Source: CAWBRT01 sp963791145 (GTDB lineage: Bacteria > Acidobacteriota > Terriglobia > Terriglobales > Acidobacteriaceae). Taken from it: a DNA stretch of 64,000 nt. The DNA lies in the NCBI GenBank assembly GCA_963791145.1, contig CAWBRT010000027.1, forward strand, positions 1 to 64,000, read 5' to 3'. The first letter of the stretch is position 1; the number at the start of each line of letters is the position of its first letter. Positions 32,882-43,000 of this stretch are shown here, one piece after another. The position numbers and the translations under genes were made by a program. Under the pieces are notes generated by a model that made no database searches, was not told where the DNA came from, and was given only the letters and a program-made list of their open reading frames with translations.

Positions 32882-34171
32882 ATGCCCGCGAACACAGAAG
32901 CACCCGCTCCCACTTCAGATGTGAAGCAGTTGACCACAAAAGCTGCTGTGTTCTATCTGATCATTTTCATCTTAGCCTACATCACCAACGCCATGGATCG
33001 GCAGATCTTCCCGATGATGCTGCCATGGATTGCAAAGGCCCACAACTTCGATCTCAAGCTCGCCGGATCGCTATCGACCATATTTACGCTCGGCTTGGGC
33101 CTCGCGGGTATCCCTACCGGGTACCTCATTGACCGTTGGAATCGAAAGACCACGCTCCTGATCGGAATGGCGGTTTATTCCATCTCCACCCTGTTGACCA
33201 TTTTTGCCCTGGGCTTCGCGGATATGTTCGCCTACAGGGTTGTTTTGGGCCTCGGTGAAGCCATGCAGCAAGCGGTGCTCTTTGCCGTGGTAAGCAGCGT
33301 GTTCTTCAGGCGGAAGGCCATGGTGCTCGGAATAACAACCGAGGGCTTCGGGATCGGCAGCGCCATTGCACCTTACGTTGCTACCCGGATCGTGCTCGCC
33401 ACGGGTGATTGGCGCATTCCTTTCATGGTGTTCTGCGGTCTGAGCCTTGTGATGACGTTCGTGGTCTGGCGTCTGGTTCCCAAGCTATTCACCGAACACA
33501 AGGGACCAGTCGGCAGTAAGGCAGCAGACAAGGCGGCAACAGCGAACATTCCCGAGTCATTCTGGAATCGTAATTCGACTCTGTGCGCGATCTCCATACC
33601 GTTTATGGGCCTTGTGATGTTCGGCTACATGGGGCTATACCCAACTTTTTTGATCAAAGCAATGGGCTTCGCACCGAAGGTCGCGGCCGTGGCCTTCAGT
33701 TGTTATGGCCTGGGTTGCATGTGCGGCATAATTGGCGGCTGGGTTGGGGACCGCACCTCTACCCGCTGGACTCTGGTCGGCGCGTACATTTGCGTGATGG
33801 CGACGACGTTCTTGCTCTTCAATGCGGCCACACAACCCTGGCAACATAATGTCTTAAGCTTCCTGCAGGGGCTATTCGCCAGCAGCACTTTGTTCCCGAA
33901 CAATTTGGCTCTTCTGCAAAAGAGCGTCAAGCCGGAGATGGTAGGCCGAGCCACTGGACTCTTCCAGGTCTGCCATTATTCCGGCGGCACAGTTGCCGGA
34001 TTCCTCTTCGCCTGGCTTGTGGGTCGTCTTGGCTGGCACACCGCCGCCCTGGTTCAGCTAACGTCGTTTCCGATAGTGGGCATTGTCGCCATGTTGCTCA
34101 TCAACAACGAACAACTCTTTAGGCCTCTCCCCAAGGTTCCCAACTTGGCAGCGACTGCCAATCAGAGGTAG
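32882..34171 (+). CDS. MFS transporter
   Basis: This 429-residue inner-membrane protein has about twelve helices. The start is MPANTEAPAPTSDVKQLTTK and the first helix is AVFYLIIFILAYITNAMDRQ. The MFS loop after helix 2 is GIPTGYLIDRWNRKTTLLIG, and a second version, GGWVGDRTSTRWTL, lies near residue 280. AAAGGGAGGC precedes the ATG. The next genes encode a hydroxyacid dehydrogenase and an enolase-superfamily dehydratase, so it likely imports a sugar acid or related hydroxy acid. Expression is probably under the LysR gene just upstream. Confidence 0.88.
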   Translation: MPANTEAPAPTSDVKQLTTKAAVFYLIIFILAYITNAMDRQIFPMMLPWIAKAHNFDLKLAGSLSTIFTLGLGLAGIPTGYLIDRWNRKTTLLIGMAVYSISTLLTIFALGFADMFAYRVVLGLGEAMQQAVLFAVVSSVFFRRKAMVLGITTEGFGIGSAIAPYVATRIVLATGDWRIPFMVFCGLSLVMTFVVWRLVPKLFTEHKGPVGSKAADKAATANIPESFWNRNSTLCAISIPFMGLVMFGYMGLYPTFLIKAMGFAPKVAAVAFSCYGLGCMCGIIGGWVGDRTSTRWTLVGAYICVMATTFLLFNAATQPWQHNVLSFLQGLFASSTLFPNNLALLQKSVKPEMVGRATGLFQVCHYSGGTVAGFLFAWLVGRLGWHTAALVQLTSFPIVGIVAMLLINNEQLFRPLPKVPNLAATANQR

Positions 34172-34224
34172 ATAGGACATTAGGTTCGCCAGAGTTTCAT
34201 ACAATTAGCCTGGGAGCTTAAGCT

Positions 34225-35184
34225 ATGATGACTGTCTTCTCGCCGGAAACCCAAAAGAACAAAAAAACGATAGGGCTTCTTGGCATTGGGCTTGTGGGAA
34301 GAGCAGTTGCGCGTCGCCTGCTGGATGCCGGCTTTACCGTGGTGGGCTATGCACCAAGCATCGCCTCGCGGGAGGCGCTGAGAGATCTGGGCGGCCGTCC
34401 GGTCGACTCTGTCGCCGACGTCGGACGGGCCTGCGGACGCGTCGTGCTGGCCGTGTTCAACACCAGCCAGGTCGAAGAGGTAGTAGAGGGCGAAGGCGGG
34501 TTGCTCTCCATCGCCCCGCCGGTCGGGGACTCCCGCGTTGTGATCAACCTCAGCACGTGTGAGCCCGAGCGGATTATCGCGCTGAATGTGCGAACGTGTG
34601 AACGTGCTTCGTTTGTGGAAATGCCTATCTCCGGCGCCGCCATGCAGATCGCCAAGGGCGACGGTGTCGGTTTAGTCGGAGGCGAGCCCGCTACGATCGA
34701 GTCGGTCGAGTCGATTCTGGCGGTAATCTGCCCGCGCCGGTATTTTGCCGGCGGCGTCGGCTCCGGAGCAAAGGCGAAGCTTGCCGTCAACCTTATTCTG
34801 GGACTCAATCGCGCAGCTATGGCCGAAGGAATAGCGTTCGCCGAGAAGCTCGGCCTGGATCCCCAGAAGTTTCTGGATGTGGCCCGCGGCTCTGCGGCGT
34901 ACTCTCAGGTCATGGACATAAAAGGCAAGAAAATGGTTGACCGGGACTACATCAAGAACACTTTCAGCAAGGTCGTGCAGACCCTGAAAGATTTCACCAT
35001 CATGCGCGAGTATGCCCGGAAAGCCGGTCAAGCATTGCCGTTCTCAGAGGTGTATATCCAAATGATGGAAGGATGTATTCAGGCGGGCGAAGCCGACTGG
35101 GATAATGCAGCCATCATTGAGGAAATTCGCCGCCGGACCTCGCCGCGCACCGGGCAGCAAGGATCGTCTGCTGAGGCGAACTAG
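34225..35184 (+). CDS. 3-hydroxyisobutyrate/tartronate-semialdehyde type dehydrogenase
   Basis: This 319-residue NAD(P)-dependent beta-hydroxyacid dehydrogenase carries the N-terminal Rossmann motif GLLGIGLVGRAVARRLLDAG (G-x-G-x2-G), the catalytic-region segment FVEMPISGAAMQIAKGDGVG (usually D-A-P-V-S-G), and the C-terminal GSGAKAKLAVNLILGLNRAA containing the active-site Lys. The Val/Met substitution in the DAPVSG motif is slightly unusual. It reduces a semialdehyde or oxidises a hydroxy acid from the pathway. It lies 53 bases after the MFS gene and 66 before the dehydratase, in one operon. Confidence 0.9.
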   Translation: MMTVFSPETQKNKKTIGLLGIGLVGRAVARRLLDAGFTVVGYAPSIASREALRDLGGRPVDSVADVGRACGRVVLAVFNTSQVEEVVEGEGGLLSIAPPVGDSRVVINLSTCEPERIIALNVRTCERASFVEMPISGAAMQIAKGDGVGLVGGEPATIESVESILAVICPRRYFAGGVGSGAKAKLAVNLILGLNRAAMAEGIAFAEKLGLDPQKFLDVARGSAAYSQVMDIKGKKMVDRDYIKNTFSKVVQTLKDFTIMREYARKAGQALPFSEVYIQMMEGCIQAGEADWDNAAIIEEIRRRTSPRTGQQGSSAEAN

Positions 35185-35250
35185 ATTGCGTGTCGGATCC
35201 GGGGCACCTGTCGCTAGGGATGCTTGGCGAGAAGATAGTGAAACACGAAG

Positions 35251-36360
35251 ATGAAAATTACATCGATTGAAACATTCCCGTTGGCTCTGCCTATGCGGAC
35301 GCCCATCAAGATGGCGCGCCAGCTCGTGGACAAAGCGCTGACCATCGTCGTAAGAATTCAGACCGACGAGGGCATCAGCGGTTTCGGAGAAACCGCCACG
35401 GCTATCGCCTTCTCAGGGGAAACTCTGGGCTCGTTGAAGTATGCCATCGATAAACATGTCGCGCCCGTCGTGGTCGGCATGAATCCTTTCGATATCGCCC
35501 TGATTAATCTCACCATGGATAAGATGATGATGCACAATCAGGGAGCCAAAGCGGCCGTGGACATCGCCCTTTACGACATTGTCGGAAAGGCGCTAGAGGT
35601 GCCGGTATACAAGCTGCTGGGTGGCAGGGTTCGGGAGGATGTGCGCATTACCTGGCATGTGGCCAACGGCAATTGCGACCAGGACGTTGAGACTACCGCG
35701 CAGGGCCTGGAGCTCGGATACGAAGTCTTCAAGTTGAAGGTCGGAGTAGCTCCCGTTGAACAGGAACTGAAAACGCTGGAATGCATGCGAAAGAGGTTCG
35801 GAGGAATCGACATTCGCTTGGATGCCAACCAGGGCCTGACCCAGACCACTGCCATTCCTTTTATCAAGAGGACACAAGATTTCGACATTACCTTCTTCGA
35901 GCAACCTCTCGATCATCGTTACTTGGCAGGCATGGCGAAGGTTTGCGCCGCAGTGGATGTCCCTATTGCGGCGGACGAGGGCATTTTCACTGCCCACGAT
36001 GTCATGGCGAACTATGAGGCCAAGTCGGCGGACATCATTAGCCTGAAGCTCCTGAAAGCCGGCGGCCTTACCGGCGCACGCGCCGCGGCTGAACTTTGCT
36101 ATACCTTGGGCTTCCCCATTCAAATGACGTCTAAGATTGCCGAAACCAGCGTAGCTACCGCAGCGGCGGTACATATGGGCGTTAGTATGGCACAGGTAGA
36201 TTACGACTGCGGCACGACCAATCACTTCCTGGCTGACGACATTGCTGAAGAACCTCTTCTTCCGGCACGGGGACGTATCCGGCCATTCGAAAAGCCGGGC
36301 TTAGGCGTGGAGATCTCAGACGAAAAGCTGGCGGCATACACTCTGAGATCACTGTTCTGA
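35251..36360 (+). CDS. Mandelate racemase/muconate lactonizing enzyme family protein
   Basis: This 369-residue enolase-superfamily enzyme has an N-terminal capping domain (KITSIETFPLALPMRTPIKM, GFGETATAIAFSGET). The barrel carries acid/base Lys161 and Lys163 (FKLKVG), metal ligands Asp191 (RLDANQG), Glu217 (FFEQPL) and Asp242 (AADEG), and Lys266 (SLKLLKAGG). That is the MLE-like pattern with two KxK lysines and a second-barrel Lys. Activities in this group include cycloisomerisation, epimerisation and acid-sugar dehydration. Neighbouring genes favour a sugar-acid or lactone substrate. It is the last gene of the first operon. Confidence 0.92.
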   Translation: MKITSIETFPLALPMRTPIKMARQLVDKALTIVVRIQTDEGISGFGETATAIAFSGETLGSLKYAIDKHVAPVVVGMNPFDIALINLTMDKMMMHNQGAKAAVDIALYDIVGKALEVPVYKLLGGRVREDVRITWHVANGNCDQDVETTAQGLELGYEVFKLKVGVAPVEQELKTLECMRKRFGGIDIRLDANQGLTQTTAIPFIKRTQDFDITFFEQPLDHRYLAGMAKVCAAVDVPIAADEGIFTAHDVMANYEAKSADIISLKLLKAGGLTGARAAAELCYTLGFPIQMTSKIAETSVATAAAVHMGVSMAQVDYDCGTTNHFLADDIAEEPLLPARGRIRPFEKPGLGVEISDEKLAAYTLRSLF

Positions 36361-36565
36361 GAGGAAAGTGTGCCAGCAGCTCATGCTGAACCGAGGGCTT
36401 ACGGTGATCTCATGACTGAACAAGTCAGTACCGATGTCCAGATAGTGCCGCTTTCATCGAGCAAGAGATGGCTTCCCGGCTACGCCCGGAGCTTGCCCAT
36501 ACACGAGGGGAGTCGTTTGCCGCACTTCTCCTTTGTCTTCAATCTCTTCTGCTTGCGCCAGATGC
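36361..36565. other. Intergenic gap between the two catabolic operons
   Basis: No gene is supported. A short frame near 36412-36470 lacks family features. The segment leads into the second LysR-type promoter. Confidence 0.3.
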
Positions 36566-36667
36566 GGTTCTCATACGATTGCGTCTGTTTATGCCCTCAA
36601 TCCGATAACAGTATTGGATTGGGCTGCCTGGAGCCAATATAGTTGACCGCAAGTCAGACAGTCAGGT
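36566..36667 (+). promoter_or_regulatory. LysR-type promoter region, copy 2
   Basis: This near copy of 32524-32626 contains the dyad AATCC-N12-GGATT at 36599-36620, TTGGAT (36614-36619) and TATAGT (36638-36643) spaced by 18 bases. It lies immediately before the cyclase-UxaA operon, 110 bases from the preferred cyclase start, and is probably the ancestral copy of the pair. Confidence 0.65.
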
Positions 36668-36752
36668 CGGGTGGATTATGCGGGTGGACGACACTCCGTC
36701 CATTCAGCAGAAAATGTCGGACCGAGAATTTCATGCAACGGAGAAACGGACA

Positions 36753-37421
36753 ATGAAGGGTTGGTATGACCTCAGTTGGAATTTCGGGTCTGGGATGGCG
36801 GTTCCCGAATGGCCCGGTCAGAAAAATCAGGAGTTCACCCTCACCAAGTTCAAGATGGAAAACACCGGCGGCTGTCAGGATTTCATGTCTCTGAACCTGC
36901 ACTGCGGAACCCACGTGGACGCGCCGGGGCACTATGCTCCGGGTGGAGACTCGATCGAGAAGGTGCCGTTCGAGCGGTTGATGGGCACGTGTCTGTCGGT
37001 CGACCTGGGACGCGGGCCGCTGGAGACGATCGACGTCAAAGACCTGAAGCCTTATGAGTCGCGCATGGGCAAGGTCGATATGTTCTTCGTCCGCACGGGA
37101 GCCGATGATATGTGGGGGACGAAGGACTATGCTTCGAAGTACCCGTTCTTCACCCCGGAGGCTGGGGAATACATGGTGGCGCAAGGGGTGAAGGTACTTG
37201 GGATGGATACACCGGGTCCGGACGCCTCGCTGCGCAGCGGCTTCCGCAAAGGATCTCCGTTACACTTCACGTTGCTGGGTGCCAATGTACTGATTATCGA
37301 GAACCTGGCTAATCTGAGGAGCGTGTGCGGCCGGGAGACCTATGTTTACGCCTTCCCTATCAAGATCGAGGGGGCATTCGGTGCGCCGGCCCGCGTGCTG
37401 GCCAGGGAGCTTAACTTATGA
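36753..37421 (+). CDS. Cyclase-family hydrolase (kynurenine formamidase-like fold)
   Basis: This 222-residue metal-dependent hydrolase carries the family signature LHCGTHVDAPGHYAPGG (H-x-G-T-H-x-D-x-P-x-H) near residue 50, then a VDMFFVRTGADDMW strand and GVKVLGMDTPGPDAS. Starts at 36678 and 36714 are also in frame, but MKGWYDLSWNFG is the usual beginning of the family and GGAG lies upstream. Members open cyclic imides, lactones or formamides. It overlaps the next gene by four bases (ATGA). With the split UxaA genes it forms the second operon controlled by the LysR-type promoter. Confidence 0.88.
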   Translation: MKGWYDLSWNFGSGMAVPEWPGQKNQEFTLTKFKMENTGGCQDFMSLNLHCGTHVDAPGHYAPGGDSIEKVPFERLMGTCLSVDLGRGPLETIDVKDLKPYESRMGKVDMFFVRTGADDMWGTKDYASKYPFFTPEAGEYMVAQGVKVLGMDTPGPDASLRSGFRKGSPLHFTLLGANVLIIENLANLRSVCGRETYVYAFPIKIEGAFGAPARVLARELNL

Positions 37422-37711
37422 CAACTGCCTCTGCTCCCGAACAGAAAAAGGCACTTTGGCTCCACAAGGAGGACAACGTCGCCGTGGCGTTGTCCGACTT
37501 TTCCAAAGGCAACGCCGTCCTGGTCGAGGGCTCCGAAATCATGCTCAGGGACCCTGTCGACTACGGGCACAAGTTCGCGGTGAGGGATATCCGGCAGGGG
37601 GAGCCCATTATCAAGTACGCGGAGAAGATTGGTGTCGCTGCCAGGGATATCCTGCGAGGCGAGCATGTGCATGTCCACAACGTAAAATCACTCAGGGCAA
37701 GGGGGCGGTAA
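37418..37711 (+). CDS. UxaA family, N-terminal SAF-domain subunit
   Basis: This 97-residue SAF domain corresponds to the N-terminal part of altronate/galactarate dehydratase (UxaA/GarD). The conserved segment is GHKFAVRDIRQGEPIIKYAE, followed by KIGVAARDILRGEHVHVHNV. In many bacteria the two UxaA parts are encoded separately, as here: the large subunit gene starts three bases after this stop. Together they dehydrate a sugar acid using iron. The start overlaps the cyclase stop. Confidence 0.9.
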   Translation: MTTASAPEQKKALWLHKEDNVAVALSDFSKGNAVLVEGSEIMLRDPVDYGHKFAVRDIRQGEPIIKYAEKIGVAARDILRGEHVHVHNVKSLRARGR

Positions 37712-37714
37712 GGA

Positions 37715-38863
37715 ATGCGCGAACTCACAGGGTACAAAGGTACTGGGGGCAGGCCGGGAATTCGTAAGCACGTTGTGGTGCTCTCCCTGAATTCATTTTG
37801 CAATACGGCGACTGAGTTGATTTCACACACGGTTCGCGGCACCATCCCTCTCGTTCATCCACATGGCCGCAACGAGATTGGTATTTACCGGGAGAGACTC
37901 GAGCGGTCTCTTCTCGGGATGGCGCTTCATCCAAACGTTCATTCGTTGCTCCTGGTGGGGTATGAACCTAAGTCGACAGCGGAGTTCGTGCAAACCGTCA
38001 GGAAGGTTTCGACGAAACCGGTCGAGTCCGTCTTGGTGCTCGAGAGCGGCACGTGGAACGCAGTCCGCATAGGCGCGGAAAAGGCGCTGGAGATGGTTGT
38101 CTCCGCATCCGAGGCTTCGAGGGAACCAATCGGCCTTAAAGATCTCATTGTCGGGGTCAAGTGCGGCGGTAGCGATGCGACCTCCGGGATTGCGTCGAAT
38201 GCCGCGGTGGGCGAGGCCGTAGATCGAATCATCGAGGCTGGCGGAACAGCCATCTTCTCAGAGACGACTGAGATCCTGGGAGCTGAGCACATCCTCGCAC
38301 GGCGCGCGGTCAACGAGGAAGTAGCGAAGAAGATCTACCACGCCGTCGAGGAGAATGAACGAATGGCCATGGCGGCCGGCATCGACCTTCTCGGTGTGAA
38401 TCCGGTGCCGGACAACATTCGAGGCGGGATCAGCACGATTGAAGAGAAGTCTCTCGGTGCAATCCTCAAAGCCGGAAGCTCTCAGATTCAAGATGTCCTC
38501 GGCTATGGCGAAGTTCCTACCCGTCCCGGACTCTATTTCATGGATTCTCCTTCGGCCGCGACCGAGGTGTTGACCGGCCTCAGCGCCGCCGGAGCGCAGA
38601 TCATCCTCTTCTCCACCGGGACCGGCAACCCGGTAGGCAATCCCATCAGTCCGGTGTTGAAGATCACGAGCAATCCACGAACTGTGGCTCGCATGAAAGA
38701 GCACATCGACGTCGACGTCAGCGACCTACTCACCGGAAGCACATCCATGCGCGAAGGCGGCGACCGCATTCTGCAGTCGGTCATCGCCGTTGTCAACGGC
38801 CGGCTGACGAAGGCAGAGGTGGTTGGACACGTAGAGTTCGCCCCAATTCCTGTAGGCCTGTAA
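37715..38863 (+). CDS. UxaA family dehydratase, C-terminal catalytic subunit
   Basis: This 382-residue protein begins RELTGYKGTGGRPGIRKHVV and contains family segments VHPHGRNEIGIYRERLERSL, IVGVKCGGSDATSGIASNAA (with the Cys-Gly-Gly-Ser-Asp motif), TEILGAEHILARRAVNEEVA and ILFSTGTGNPVGNPISPVLK. The length fits the catalytic part of altronate/galactarate-type dehydratases. It is translated right after the SAF subunit. Part of this gene (about 37885-38110) has a decayed copy at 32645-32880. It is the last gene of the cluster. The sugar acid is not known. Confidence 0.9.
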   Translation: MRELTGYKGTGGRPGIRKHVVVLSLNSFCNTATELISHTVRGTIPLVHPHGRNEIGIYRERLERSLLGMALHPNVHSLLLVGYEPKSTAEFVQTVRKVSTKPVESVLVLESGTWNAVRIGAEKALEMVVSASEASREPIGLKDLIVGVKCGGSDATSGIASNAAVGEAVDRIIEAGGTAIFSETTEILGAEHILARRAVNEEVAKKIYHAVEENERMAMAAGIDLLGVNPVPDNIRGGISTIEEKSLGAILKAGSSQIQDVLGYGEVPTRPGLYFMDSPSAATEVLTGLSAAGAQIILFSTGTGNPVGNPISPVLKITSNPRTVARMKEHIDVDVSDLLTGSTSMREGGDRILQSVIAVVNGRLTKAEVVGHVEFAPIPVGL

Positions 38864-39099
38864 GAGAAGGCAACTTTACCGGGACCGCGAGAGCATTCGA
38901 TTAGCGTCAGGGAATGAGATTGTGAGGCCGCACAACGAGCGGTTACAGGCTCACGGCCTCGTGTAGTTCGGACAATCCACTACCCCTGCTGCTTTTCCTG
39001 TTTTCAGACACGAACCGAGGTCCGACGCGGACGGGACTATCGCACCGTTGAAGCAGCGAGACAAATCAGTGCCAGGTTCAATCTTGATTCGGAGGTAAT

Positions 39100-39270
39100 C
39101 AGGTTGGCGGCTACCCGGTCGAATACGAAGCTGTTGCTGTTGCTTTTGTCCTTCACGCTGATGATCGGAATTACACTCATGCCGCAGCCGGCAGGCCTGA
39201 CTATAGTCGGCCAGCGTGTCTTGGCAATCCTCGTTTTCGCCGTCATCATCCGCCGGTACGTGGCATTCAC
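39100..39270 (+). pseudogene. DASS/SLC13-type transporter N-terminal fragment
   Basis: The frame reads RSNTKLLLLLLSFTLMIGIT, then PQPAGLTIVGQRVLAILVFA and VII. This is the first helix and Gly/Pro motif of divalent anion:sodium symporters (citrate, succinate, tartrate uptake). Similarity stops near 39255 and the rest is lost. The 460 bases from 39271 to 39732 contain no supported gene. Confidence 0.5.
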
Positions 39271-39732
39271 AAAAACGAGCGTTGGTTCGGGCATCAACGA
39301 AGACATGCACAATATCGTCGCCCTCGAGCGGCAAGAAGGTGTGAACAAACTGTTCGACTAATGCGGTGACGCCCTCTGCCGTGACGCCTTGGGGGACAAC
39401 ATCCTTGATCTTTGGCTTGGTCGACAATGTGCTGCCTCCAGAGTTGAAAATACGATTGTACCGCGCTCAGAAAGCTGGAATGGCGCGGGCCACCGGCCAA
39501 ATGCCTCTGGCGCGTACAGACTGTGCCCTGAGGCGCTCGCACACACTCGGAAGGCTTTTTGTAAGACGCCAGCGGCTCTGACAGCCCGCCAGAAGCAAAT
39601 AGCGCATCCTGCGTCGAACATTGACGGGCCGAAAGTAACCGGCAAGGTGATAGCGCCGGATGGCCTGTATACCATTTTGTGTACCACGACTCGCGCCAAG
39701 TGCCGCTATGTAGTGTCAGCACCATTTTGGAG

Positions 39733-39762
39733 CAAAAAGAAAAGCCGCTCATTTAGAGCGAC
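39733..39762 (-). terminator. Intrinsic terminator of tRNA-Glu
   Basis: On the minus strand GTCGCTC-TAAAT-GAGCGGC forms a seven-base-pair stem (one G.U) followed by TTTTCTTTTT. It lies 15 bases after the CCA end of the tRNA. Confidence 0.75.
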
Positions 39763-39777
39763 TTAGCGGATGTTAGC

Positions 39778-39852
39778 TGGTAGCGCTACCGGGAATCGAA
39801 CCCGGGTTTGAAGATTGAGAATCTTCCGTCCTAACCCCTAGACGATAGCGCC
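39778..39852 (-). tRNA. tRNA-Glu (anticodon CTC)
   Basis: This is a 75-base cloverleaf with encoded CCA. The acceptor GGCGCTA pairs with TAGCGCT (first pair G.U). The D-arm is GTC...GAC with AGGGGTTA in the loop. The anticodon stem GAAGA/TCTTC holds TTCTCAA, giving anticodon CTC for GAG. The T-arm is CCGGG-TTCGATT-CCCGG. A terminator follows at 39733-39762. Confidence 0.97.
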
Positions 39853-40051
39853 GCCTCGGCGATCTCTACTGATAGTAGCAAAAGCGCCGCTGCCTCGCCA
39901 AGCCGCTGCTCTGGTCGCCGGGCGGCACGCATTCTGCCCTTGTAACCAGGGAGCCGTTCTGTGACCTCCGCTCCATCTTGGCCTGCATCATACCTTTAGA
40001 CCGGATTCGCGGAAGGTATATCCCGTGCAGTAGCCGGGCGTCAGCCCGGAG

Positions 40052-43000
40052 TTGAGAGTGACTGGATACACCCACTTTGAATCCGCTCTAGCAGCCTGTA
40101 GGCTCATTTGGCAGATCGACAAGACGGTTCGGATCTTGAAGGCAGCGGATCGGGTTTCAGCCAACATTTATCTCCTCTTGTTTGTGGCCCTCAACGCCCT
40201 GGGAGTCGCGGCCAGCTCGGTCGGCGCCTGCGCGCAAGTAGCTCCGCTCTCGACCCCGCAGATCATCGACGCCTACGAAGGCCAGAATGTCTCCTCCGTC
40301 GAAATCGCCGGCCGCCCCGGCCTTGATCTATCGCGCCTGGAGCCGCTCATCACGCAGAAGGCAGGCCAGCCCTTCTCGCGCCAGAAGGTCGATGCCAGCA
40401 TGGCCGCTCTCAAGGCAGCCGGCCAACCGGGCATGTCACAGCTCGTGATTCCGGCAGTGCAGGACGTGGAGCTGAACGTCCAGCCGGATGTCAATGGCAT
40501 TCGCGTGCGCTTCGTGCTGCATCCGGCTTTATATTTCGGAGTCTTCGAGTTTCCCGGGGCAGTACGCGTTTTCTCTTACTCCCGGCTGCTGCAGATTTCC
40601 GGTTATCAGCCGCAGCAGCCTTATTCTTCCACCGACCTCGAACGTACGCAAACGGACTTGACGAATTTCTTTCGCCGGACGGGCTTCTTCCTGGCCGAGG
40701 TACGCACGGAAACCCAACCTCAAACCGCGAATGGAATCATCAACGTTTTGTTTCATACGACCTTGAATACCCGCGCCAAGATCGGAACAGTGGCCATTGA
40801 GGGTGTCTCCCCTGAGCAAACAGCGCAGTTGCAGAAGAGTCTGCGTACACGCATGGCGCGTGTGCGTGGCGCTTACCTTAAAGATGGCACGCTCTACACC
40901 ATGAAGAAGCTGCGCACCGCCACTACTTACCTGCAGCGCGAGCTGGGAAAGGAGCACCACCTGGCTGCCAAGGTGCAGTTAGTCTCCGCGAACTATCACC
41001 CCGATTCCAAACGCGCGGACGTCACCTTCCGCGTCACCCCGGGCCCGGAAGTGAACATCGCCGCCACGGGCGCGCATCTTTGGAGCTGGACCCGGCGGAA
41101 GCTGATTTCTATGTACCAGGAGAACCGGGTCGACAATGCGCTGATCGAAGAGGGCCGCAGCAATCTGAACTCCTACTTTCAGTCCAAGGGCTATTTCGAC
41201 GCCAAGGTCGAGGCTGACGTGAATCGCCAGCCCGCCGCCATCGGAATCGTTTACCGGATTCAAACCGGCGCCAGGCACAAAGTGGCGGACGTGACCATTA
41301 AGGGCAACGAGCATTTCCCCGATCGAGAGGTGCTCTCGCGCACACAGATCAAGAAAGCTGGGTTAGTCACGCACGGCAAGTACAGCCCGGAACTGCTGCG
41401 CAAATCTCTCGCTTCCATCAGCAATCTTTACAAAAGCGCCGGGTACGGGCAGGTGAAGGTCACCCCGCGCGTGACTCGCGAAAACGGCAATGTCGTGGTC
41501 ACCTTGTTTGTTCGCGAAGGCCCGCTCGACATCGTTGACAGCCTCCAGGTGCAGGGTGTGCAGACGGTGACGCTGGCGCAGTTGGCGCCCAAGGCTCTGA
41601 AGCTGGCGCCCGGAAAGCCATACTCGGAGGCACTGCTGCAGCAGGATCGCAACCAGATCATGGCTCGCTATCTGGCGCTCGGCTACCTGACGGCCAACTT
41701 CCGGGCGGTCGCCAAGCCCGTTGACCGCGACCCCCACCGCCTTGCCGTCGTTTACGAGATTTATGAAGGGCCGCGGGTAGACACGGGCCGGGTCATCATC
41801 CTCGGACGGGAGCACGCCAGGCAGTCCATGATCAGCAAAACCGCCAACATCAAGAGCGGCCGGCCGCTGAGCGAGGGAGACCTGCTCACCTCCGAGGCAA
41901 GACTGTATACGCTTGGGCCCTTCGACTGGGCGGAGGTCAGCCCCCGCCGGCGCATCACCACGCAGACGCAGGAAGATGTCCTGATCAAGGTGCACGAGTC
42001 CAAGCGCAACGCCATCACCTTTGGCTTTGGCTTCGAGGTGATCAACCGCGGCGGCAGCCTGCCGAGCGGCACGGTGGTTGTGCCGGGCGTTCCGCCCGTG
42101 GGCCTGCCTTCCAACTTTCAGACCAACCAGCAGAGCTTCTATGGCCCGCGCGGATCTATTGAGTACACCCGGCGCGACCTGCGCGGGACGGCCCAGAGCT
42201 TCTCGGCCTCCGGATTGGCCGGGCGACTCGACCAGCGCGGCGCGCTGACCTACTCGATCCCGCATTTTCGCGGCAGTGGCTGGACCGCCAGCGCCACCGG
42301 CTCCGGTGAGAATAACGACGAGAATCCTATCTTCAGCGCCCAGACCGGCTACGGCAGCTTGCTGTTTCAGAAACCGCTCGATGCCAAGCGCACCAAGAGT
42401 GTGATCTTCCGCTACAGCTTCCAATACACGTCGATCAGCCGGCTGCTGATCCCCGACCTGGTGCCCTCGCAAGACCAGCAGTACCATCTTTCCGGACTCG
42501 GCGCGGCCTACACGCGCGACACCCGCGACAAGGTGCTCGACGCGCAGCGCGGCTTCTACCAGAGTTTCGACCTTTCCTTCAACACTACCGCGCTCGGCTC
42601 CAGCGTGGATTTCGCCCGCTTTCTGGGCCAGGTCGCCTATTACAAGAACATCGGGCATAACATCATCTGGGCCAACAGCATACGGCTCGGACTCGAGCAA
42701 TCGTTCAACGGCAGCTTTGTCCCGCTCAGCGAACAGTTCTTCACCGGCGGCGGCAGCACGCTGCGCGGCTTTTCCCTCAACGGCGCCGGGCCGCAGCGCA
42801 CGGTCTGCCTGAACAACGACTGCAGTTCGCAGACTCTGGTTCCGGTGGGCGGCAACCAACTATTTATTGTCAACTCCGAGTTCCGCATTCCCATACCGAT
42901 CGATTTCCCCGCTCCCATCCACAGGAATCTCGGCTTCGCCGTCTTTTATGATGGCGGCAATGCCTTTCAACCGATCGGATTCCACAACCTGAGCTTTACC

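Noticed and set aside
36370..36642. Short frame between the two catabolic operons
   Set aside because: It overlaps the duplicated promoter and lacks family resemblance or an RBS.
38951..39427. Minus-strand protein gene in the gap after the UxaA operon
   Set aside because: Most of it is antisense to a recognisable transporter fragment and is Gln/Asp/Cys rich; no RBS or family match.
41363..42859. Long minus-strand frame across the Omp85 gene
   Set aside because: Antisense shadow of a clearly identified outer-membrane protein gene.
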